A DNA stretch of 64,000 nucleotides from Laetiporus sulphureus 93-53 (Eukaryota > Basidiomycota > Agaricomycetes > Polyporales > Laetiporaceae), in contig NW_024468514.1 of the NCBI RefSeq assembly GCF_001632365.1, forward strand, positions 925,803 to 989,802. Direction: 5' to 3'. Under the pieces are notes generated by a model, which made no database searches, had not been told where the DNA came from, and was given only the letters and a program-made list of their open reading frames with translations. Below are positions 56,330 to 64,000 of this stretch, piece by piece. Both the position numbers and the translations under genes were made by a program. Numbering within the stretch: position 1 is the stretch's first letter; each line of letters begins with the position of its first letter.

Positions 56330-57672
56330 ACACGCACTCAAGCGCTGTTTGCGCAAGCCGGAGACGGAGAGCTATTTCCGGCTGAGTTGCGAGTCCATTT
56401 CATCACAGACAGCTTCAACGACGCCGGATTAGTATGACAGCGAGTATTTCAAACTCGTAGGAAAGAGACGCACATTAAGCGCCTCGGAGCTTCACTACTC
56501 ACTACTTTGCCCGGGTTGATAATGACAGATGAAACTGGACTGCACGTCATGACATTCAACTTTTCGGACGGCAATGATGGCTGAAGTCAAACCACGGACA
56601 TTGCAAGCAACGGAATGACAAAGTGGAAGTCAGCATGAATCCAGAGCGCCTTGGCTTTCTTATCTTGCGACAGCTATCATCCAATTTTCGGCGTCGATTA
56701 CAATCCGAGCATGTGAAGAACATTGGACGCTGCTCAGGATCAATGTGTCATGCATATGCTGATGTAGGTGATGACCCGGGTAGAGCTTCGCGCGCTGTTT
56801 GAGATTGTTTACTTTGGGCGGTAAAGTCACATCGCCTGCAGAATGCCAGTCTGAATAGGTCTGAATTGAGTTCTTCGACTGAAGAGAGCAATTCTCATTC
56901 AAAATGGCGTTGGCCAGGCTACGCGGAGGCGGTCCGAGTAGGAATGATTCGCGATGACATGACACAGTCTTGCACGTCCCCGGAAATACTTGTTCGTCCT
57001 GTGGTATGATACTCATTGAAAATGAGATACTCTCTGGCTGGGATGACGGTACCAGTAATGAGGATCTGTGTAAATCAAGTTGTATGATGACGATAAATTG
57101 ATAACCTAGTTTAAATGAAACAATACTGAATGCTCACCTATGAATGACAGTGCAAGCTGTACAGTTGCTTGCGCTTATGGGACAGTCTGTGGAGTCCCAA
57201 GCTAGTCATCGTCGCACTCTCGTGCGATCAGCGAATGACTAAAAATTCGATTGTGGCACAGTAGACCACAACTACTCTCATTTTCACAAATTCTGAGTCG
57301 GGATTCTCGTTTGCTAGGAAGATGATTCCGAAGTATACTGGCTTCATGGCGGCGGTTCCGAGACCCATCTGCCGTCGGCAAGTTCCGGCCGCAGTCGCGA
57401 ATTGGCAGGTCTAATGGTTCGATGGCGGCCAATCCTCTCTTTTTTTTTGCGCATAAAACTCCTAGTCAGTCTTTAAGTATCGTACCCGAGCTTGCAGAAA
57501 ACCCTCTTTCCGTGAAGATGAGCCTGTACCAACGACATTGCTTACGTAATATGCCAGCCGCCGCCATATGCACGGGCGCCTCCATTCTCGCATCCTGCAA
57601 CGTCCTAAGCTGTCCTAAGGGTGCAGCTTCCGCTCGCTTGAGTTCTTGACCCCCCTCGTCTAATTGCTCGAC
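56330..57672. other. Intergenic region without a supported gene
   Basis: About 1.3 kb. A minus frame of 118 codons at 57016-56660 has no recognised domain, and others are shorter. The T-rich stretch at 57438-57447 and the C/T-rich tract just before 57673 probably belong to the promoter and leader of the next gene. Confidence 0.45.
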
Positions 57673-59478
57673 ATGTTCCGTCTTCCGACCCTTGTCTCTC
57701 TTTTGATCCTCGCCGCAGCGAAGGTCGTGGTCTCGTCGCCTTGCGTAGCGTTCGACTCGAACTTCAATTTGCTCGTCTTCGGTCTCGATGGGAAGGACTG
57801 GAGCGCAGGTACACAGAGTTCATGGACAAACGGTGAGTACTCTCGCTCACAGAGCCTGATGAGTTTCTGGCGTTGAACGTCCGCGACTGCGATATTGGCT
57901 CGGGAAAACGAAATTCGCGGCTCTGACGACTGTCTCTTGTATCCCTCGGCCAAATGAAATTGTGCTTCCTCGGGATGTCATCCAGTCGCTAGAGAGCGAT
58001 AGGCCTGCAGAGGCCACGACATGAGCCTATTATCTGCGCATTGATGTCCACGGCATGTCTTCATACTTCCTATCCCGCAATTGCATGCCATTTTCTACAT
58101 AACGCTCGGCTAGTCGCTGTGATCTTGACCAATACCTTACATTTGTACAGAAGACTGTGATGGCTCGCTATTATTATGGCGTCTCTACGCTTTTGGTGTT
58201 GATGGCTCTTCGTAGTGCATATTATGTGGTGAATGCGGTTCCATTATGGGTGCGAGAGCCCTGAAGCAGGCAGGGTACGATACGCTCCTCGTTGAGTCGT
58301 TTTATATTCTTTTAGTGAGCAATCTATAACGTGAATGCTCTACTTACGCTTGTACTTCTCAGGTACTGCGACGGACATTACTGCATCTGGGCGCCCGTAA
58401 GCCTTTATCATGTATTTTACACCCTACTCTTGATTTACGCTCCCATATAGCTCATTTGACGGCACGAACACTACGTGCTACCTCGCACAGTTCTACAACA
58501 GCATTTATTTTATGAATGCCCAGTCTAACGACACGTCTTCTGTCTATATTTACGACGCAGCCACCAAGTCGTGGTCCACGCAGTCAGTCACCACCGGCTC
58601 CTTCAGCCCGTCCGACTTTACCGCTATCCTGGACCACGACACTAACGTGTTCTACGCGCTGTCGGGCGACTCGTTGTACTACTTGGACATGGGCGCGTTG
58701 ACGGCGGCAAACTCGAGTGCGCTCTCTTGGGTAGATGTCGAGCAGTCGCCGTATGGAGCGAGCTATTCAAACCCGGTGATGGCACTAGCCCAAAATCACG
58801 TTCACTTCCTAGACGTCCCTGGAGTCAGCGCTGGCGAAGCGAAGATTTATGTTATTCACTGTAAGCCTCTTTTCCGTATTGACATCACCCTGTACTCATT
58901 TCATGGTAGACTCGTATTTCCAACCCACTGCGCAGGCATACCCGCTCTCGAACGGCAGCACCGGTTTCCCTGCCGCGCACGGCAAGACGGCGTCCTTCTT
59001 CCAGTCTGAGGGCGTGCAGCAGGAGTTCGCGTTCATCCCTGATGACGGCTCGGCAACATACGTGATCAACGTCGAGACGAACACGACGGCGGCCTACGCC
59101 GGCCCAACGAAGAAGGACGCCGATGCGACGTACGCTGCGAGTATCACGGCGCTCGTGCAGCTCGACAGCGAGGGGAATGTGATATTCTTCCCGTACACAG
59201 AGGACGACGCTTCTGTGAACGCGGCGGCTTCGTGGACGACGGTGAAGGCACTGGCGTCGGTGGCGCCCGCGAGCTCGTCGGCGTCGAGTACTGCGACCGC
59301 TAGCGGGGCGCATAGTAGCGGCACTGGTACGACGGTGTCCACCAGTGGTTCCGGCTCCACATCGACGGGATCTGCGTCTTCCGGTAGCAGCAGCAGCTCC
59401 AATGGGAGTATGGCTGTCAGGATAAGCCATGGGCTCGTTGTGGCTGGGCTGATGGGTGCTGTGGCCTGCCTCCTATAA
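57673..59478 (+). CDS. GPI-anchored, Ser-rich cell-surface protein
   Basis: Four exons (57673-57832, 58363-58396, 58451-58860, 58910-59478) join in phase to 390 residues. There is a signal peptide (MFRLPTLVSLLILAAAKVVVSS), an ectodomain with several N-glycosylation sites and a kelch-like rhythm (SVYIYDAATKSWSTQSVTTG), a 50-residue Ser/Thr/Gly stalk and a C-terminal hydrophobic tail (GLVVAGLMGAVACLL) after small residues, the plan of a GPI-anchored wall or membrane protein. Intron 1 is 530 nt, ten times the local norm, and could hide an insertion or an extra exon. It is convergent with the decayed peptidase gene. Confidence 0.8.
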
Positions 59479-59727
59479 ATATCGGACATCCTTTCGGGAA
59501 ATCTCGAGTATATCAGTTTAATCATATTGACTACGTGTGTGCCTCCGTACTTTCTGATCATCGACATGACGTAACACGCGGACCGCAGTGCATCACCCGG
59601 CTGCATCATAGTAGGTGGCCATCGGCTTACATCTGGCTGCGGTGTTTTCGTTGATAGTGTGGTCATTGCTATCGACCCATAATGTCTATAGTATTCTTGG
59701 ACGTTGGTACGAATCGTAGGCACAAGC

Positions 59728-61027
59728 TCACGCTCCAAACGTAGCAATCCCCTCGCCAAGTCCTCTGATCGCGTCCAGCAACTCGTTGTCTTCCACTGAC
59801 ATCGTGCTTGCTCGAGTCTCGTTGACCATGCCTATGAACGGCAGCTCGTCCGGCTTGCACACTGGTCCTTCCTCCGGCAACGTTCCATTTTGTAAGTAGG
59901 CCTGCAGATATTTCGCAGTGCACAGCGAAGGCGCCGAGGTCGAACAGTGCCCGTAAGAGTCTTGCACAAGGAGTGCCGATCCAGCATACCGCGTGTGCAC
60001 GTCCTGTGCATGCGCGAGCGGGCAAACGGTGTCGTACAGTGGGGAGATAAGTAACATTGGGTGTGCCGTGCCTTTCGCCGCGAGCAGGCCTGTGTACCGC
60101 CACTTCGGGCGCACACGCCATTCAGTGCAGCGCAGATGATGCCAGTCCCAGAACGGCGCCGCTGTCGGCGCCATCTCGTACATGCCGGCGAAGTTCTGTC
60201 TGTGCGTCTCTGGATTGTATTCCACCGGGTCTCCATCCCCGCACCCGACCGCCATAAACGCCGAGTTGGTGGCCTCCCAGAATGGCGTTTGCTTGCAGTC
60301 ACACCTGAAACCCGGAAGTTCTTTGTGCACAAGTGTGGCGAGCGCCGTCTGGTTCTTTCTCTCTGCAGCCACGAGAAGATCGGCGAGATACGGGGAAAAT
60401 ACAATCGGCTTGTACGATATGATGAACGTCAGCTCGTATAGCTTTCGCTTCGTCAGAACGGTCGGGCCGTTAGTCAGTGAAGGGGACGTCGATGGGCTCA
60501 TCTTCGGCGGCATTGAAGATGGCATCGACGCGAGCACAGGTCGCAACGGCCGACGACTAATAGAGCGTGTACTTATGTGGGCCGGCCTGGTGGCAGTAGT
60601 ACTGCCCAAGGATCGTACCATAGCTATGTTTAGAGCGCGGTCAGTTGGCGATATACTAGCTGTTTTAGCAGGTATGTTGCTCACGAATCCCTGGTCACTT
60701 AGCTTGTCTTGTCCTAGCTTCGAGTGGGTGATTCTCACCATACGATGTAGCGACACTCACCGTGTTCGCGCAGACATGTGCTGATGCCCGCTCGCGGGAG
60801 CGCACCAAGTTGATCGGGTAGATTCGACAGGACGTGCGTCGCTGAGAGCAGCCAGACCCGGAGCTCTGCCTCTGAGCTGAAGGAGGCTGTGGACGGCATG
60901 CTTGCACCGACTCCGCGGGCTGAAGCCGAGTATGTCGTAGGACCGGCCGACGACGCGCAAGATATCCGGGTCGGTGGTATCTAACATGCAATGCCAGAGC
61001 CATCGGGCCACCGGGATTGACCAGCAT
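59728..61027 (-). pseudogene. TAP-like serine peptidase (alpha/beta hydrolase, S33 type), decayed
   Basis: The C-terminal third is well kept: FRCDCKQTPFWEATNSAFMAVGCGDGD, HPMLLISPLYDTVCPLAHAQDV with the catalytic Asp, and DSYGHCSTS with the catalytic His, as in tripeptidyl-peptidase-like TAP C-terminal domains. Upstream, the oxyanion NPGGP motif appears at about 61015 but is followed at once by a frame change. SYDILGFSPR lies in a second frame and its continuation in a third, and the nucleophile region near 60600 (GTILGQYYC) lacks the usual GxSYG serine and is followed by stops. No start exon or signal peptide was found. I regard it as a pseudogene; homologues are secreted proteases. Confidence 0.78.
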
Positions 61028-61787
61028 AGTTGCTGAGTACTAGTTCTCTATGTCGGTATGGGGAAGCATGCAAAGAGCATTGGGAGCTGCGCTCGCAGGG
61101 TGAAACTGGGTAATCAAGTTGGAGGAACGGACGTGCACGTTGCTGTAATCCGGTATAAAGCTATCTGTTCATCATGTTCTTTCCATGTCTTAACTGTACT
61201 GCCAGTGCACCTGAAGGCCACAGCTTAGCCACGGATTCTGTTAGTTGCTGTGGTGTTTTGGGCTAACCAGTGTCATTAATGGTTGAAGCGAATACCTTCC
61301 ATGTCTGTCGGGTCATGGACCACCCAGCATTCATTCAGTTGATCAGTTTGTCGAACTCATTGCTTGTTCAATTCAACATTGAAAACAAGGGCTTTGAGGG
61401 GGGTTCTCTTTCTTGACATCAAGGTCTGCGTGTTTTAGATGAACTGTCCTTTATTATTGAAGGCTCCTGAAGTCTGATTCCTAAAGCATCACTTTCTTTT
61501 TCCTCATCATTCTTTTTCACCCTGTCCTGCTTCTTCTTGATGAGCTTTGCTAGTGGAAGAGTGTTGAAAGTGGAAAAGCTCATCAACTTGGGTATTGTCA
61601 GTAGAGTTTAGGTCATGGATACTGTACTTCAATTCACCTTACTGGCATTCTGTTCTTTTTGTCTACATGACTCTGTTGATGTTGCTTGTCATCCACATAT
61701 GCACACTGTTACTTTTGATATCATGCTTGTACAGTAAATCATATAAAATATATACTAGAAAAGAATTGCAACATTAAATAGTCATGT
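61028..61787. other. AT-rich intergenic region
   Basis: No supported gene. A T/C-rich stretch (61490-61540) and a run of short plus-strand frames with hydrophobic composition (61595-61777) show no homology. Base composition shifts here from the GC-rich genes on the left to the AT-rich gene on the right. Confidence 0.45.
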
Positions 61788-64000
61788 TTACAGACCAAGG
61801 TGTATGAAAGGGAGCCACGAGTAAAATGACATATTAGGGTCCTGTTGCAACTGCTCTACTGCATAATGCAATGCCCTTGCAGCCTGCCTATGATCTGGTG
61901 GGCTATCATCAGACAACAACTGAGAATAGACACCTTGTGCAACCTGAGGAGCAACACTGTCCAGAATTGACCACATTGTTGCAATCACTCCATTATAGCC
62001 AATAAACAGCATTCCTGCAGCAAGATGGACAGCTTCATCTGCAAGTTTTTTGTCACCAGTTGCTGTCTCGCAGGCTGACAAAAAGGCCAATCCTCCATGA
62101 GGATGTCTTGTCTTAATAATGTCAGATAGCTTCAAGCGTTGATTATTTGCAAGTTGTAGTCCACTGTCAAGTGGGTCTTTGAGATCTTGAATTCCATGAC
62201 ATGCAAAATGAGCCCAGCTGCACTTATACAGATTGTGAAGTACATGATCTTTTGTTCCATCAGACTCTACAAGCACAATCTGCATAGAATTCAGTCTGGT
62301 AAGCCTTTCCTTTATCTTGAAGATTTCCTCTTGAGTACCTGGAAGCCGGGACAATCCATCTGAGCTTGGCTGAGCCAAAGCTAGTAGATGAATATTCTGT
62401 GGAGTGTTGTCTTCAGTTGGTAAGATAAGTGCACTCAGAGTAGGAGTATATGATGATATGACAAATTCTGAGATCTTGACATTTGATTCAGCTCTTCCAT
62501 ATATGCCTGCAGCATGAATGGGAAGAAATGTCAGAGAGCCTGTGGGGCACCAAAAAATGCGGCTTAGATTAGAGCATGTTGCAGTTTGTTTCTAATTTAA
62601 TTATCACTATCAAATAATGAAAGAAATGAAATAAAGACATACTGGATAGGCAAGTTTATCTAAAACTGGCTTGACAATATTATACCACAGCTGAGAAAGT
62701 ATACTTTCAAATGAAGAGTATAATACATCATCAACAAACATCATTGTTGCTGTCCTGACATCTCTGGCAGTGGCAGTAAAGATAGTATGGTCAGGCTGGT
62801 GAACATTTTCATTGTGCATTGTGCTTATAGCCATGTTGTCTTGGTCAGTAACACTTGAACTAATGTGATCATTCCTTTTGAGCAATGCATTTAGTGATAC
62901 TGCAAGATTTTGTGCAATTTGATAGGTAAGACCATTAAGAGGAAGATGAACCACCTCTTTTGAGTCAGGCAGAATAATTAATGCATCACAATGCCACTGG
63001 CTGCAGTTAAGAATGACCACTGGTCCAGAGTGTGCACATTGCAAAAGCTGAGGCAACTTCTTTGTTGTTAAGAACTGTTCAAAACCTGGCATGGATTGAA
63101 CTTCAGCCAGCAGAAGTTCCCATTCATGTGCAAGTGCGTGGTGCTGTTGAGCTTGTTTTCCTAAGGACATTTGTACTGTTTTCTTCATGTCAAGTCTATA
63201 GCTTGCCTGTTCTAGCTGCTTTAAGATCTGCTCAAGCTTATCTGCAAGTGTTGGATGCATGGACTGCAAATGTTGAAGGTGACGAAGCTGCAATTGCTGT
63301 CCCCAGACAATTGAACGCCCTTGCTCAAGCCATTCAACAGCAAGATCATAGCGTTTACATTGAATAGCTATAGCAGCAGCATTTTTAGCAAGATTTGCCA
63401 ACTGATTAAGTGCAGTAAAGTGATATGAAATAGGAAATCTAAGCCATGCCAGCTTCAAAAGCAAGGAAAATGTAATATCACAGGCCCTAAAAAGGGATGA
63501 ATGTTGCAAAGTGTATGCACAGTGAATCCAGTGATAACCAGCAGTGAATCTGACATACAAAGAGCCAGTGGATGACTGAGCAGCTGATGAAAATTGAACT
63601 ATAGCCTTCTCAAAGACAGAGATATCATTGAAACTCTTGAAGCAGCTGGACAATGTATATCCAAGGTTAAGAAGGTATGCAGGCTTATGTGCATGACCAT
63701 CTGATATAAGCTGCACTGCTGCTTGCTGCATAGCAATAGCTCGATCAACATCTGCAATATTGTCATGATTTTCAAAACGACTTCTGAAGAAGTTTCCAAG
63801 ATTGTTAAGATAGCCCGGCTTCTTTGCATGATAATTTGATGTCAGCTGTACTGCTTTTTGCTGCACAGCAATGGCCTGGTCAACATCTGTAAGATTATGC
63901 AGATGTTTAAAACGACTGAAGAAGGAGTTTCCAAGTTTGTTAAGATAGTCAGGCTTGTCTGCATGATCATCTGGTGTGAGCTGCACTGCTTTTTGCTGCA
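61788..64000 (-). CDS. TPR - CHAT (caspase-like) protein, 5' end outside the window
   Basis: Two exons are visible (beyond 64000 to 62643, and 62591-61788), about 720 residues. The 5' part has TPR-like repeats of about 46 residues (KAVQLTPDDHADKPDYLNKLG, then KAVQLTSNYHAKKPGYLNNLG, then AAVQLISDGHAHKPAYLLNLG). After a helical linker comes the CHAT domain: FWCPTGSLTFLPIHAAG, the catalytic His in WAHFACHGIQD, the catalytic Cys in LAFLSACETATG and GMLFIGYNGVIATMWSILDSVAP. CHAT proteases are caspase-clan enzymes, and in fungi such TPR-CHAT proteins are numerous and suspected of roles in regulated cell death or non-self responses. The acceptor at 62592 restores the frame into the CHAT start. The gene is markedly more AT-rich than its neighbours. 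Confidence 0.85.

Noticed and set aside
56660..57016. Minus-strand ORF of 118 codons
   Set aside because: No homology that I recognise, no signal peptide, and its length is within chance for this region.
52000..58000. Possible ribosomally synthesised peptide precursor near the UstYa-like gene
   Set aside because: I looked for a signal peptide followed by repeated cores separated by Kex2-type KR sites and saw none.
1..64000. CRISPR arrays, tRNA or rRNA genes
   Set aside because: No regularly spaced short repeats, no recognisable tRNA arms and no rRNA-like conserved blocks were seen, and CRISPR is not expected in nuclear fungal DNA.

Overview
The window reads as nuclear DNA of a filamentous basidiomycete, most likely an agaricomycete. 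Genes are densely split by 45-70 nt GT-AG introns, the families are typical of mushrooms (a Bir1 with two BIR domains, a siderophore MFS transporter, UstYa/DUF3328, CHAT-TPR), and DIRS-like, Ty3/gypsy, hAT and foldback elements are present. Exon coordinates below come from reading splice signals and checking phase by hand. They have not been compared with transcripts or databases.

Layout. 1-9.5 kb is a conserved-looking gene block: a partial nuclear-type gene (minus), the chromosomal-passenger gene bir1 (plus) sharing a promoter with an MCB site, a Ran1/Pat1-like kinase (minus) and a RING+RRM gene (plus). 10.3-12.8 kb holds a secreted major-royal-jelly/yellow-type protein gene and, on the other strand, a small secreted cysteine-rich peptide gene. 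13.5-38 kb is a transposon graveyard: a hAT-type MITE with 8-bp TSD, an unclassified decayed stretch, a DIRS-type tyrosine-recombinase retrotransposon with split repeats broken by two solo LTRs, an 8.2-kb Ty3/gypsy element whose pol ends in a chromodomain followed by a dUTPase, a decayed hAT transposase and a probable solo copia-type LTR.

38.2-44.8 kb is a chimeric duplicated block. Its left half matches 45.8-48.2 kb (unknown gene plus the 3' end of the siderophore transporter). Its right half matches 8.0-12.96 kb (RING-RRM fragment, yellow-like gene, peptide gene). In it the yellow-like gene is intact, the others are broken, and a 432-bp foldback element is inserted where the other copy has the empty site.

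45.8-50.5 kb holds the intact 14-exon siderophore transporter with two ATCWGATAA iron-GATA sites upstream. 52.9-56.2 kb holds two related single-TM proteins (one truncated) and a UstYa-like protein. 57.7-59.5 kb is a GPI-anchored Ser-rich surface protein, 59.7-61.0 kb a decayed TAP-like serine peptidase, and 61.8-64 kb an AT-rich TPR-CHAT (caspase-like) gene running off the end. Nearly all premature stops in the gypsy element are TGA where arginine is expected, which suggests C-to-T decay of methylated repeats.
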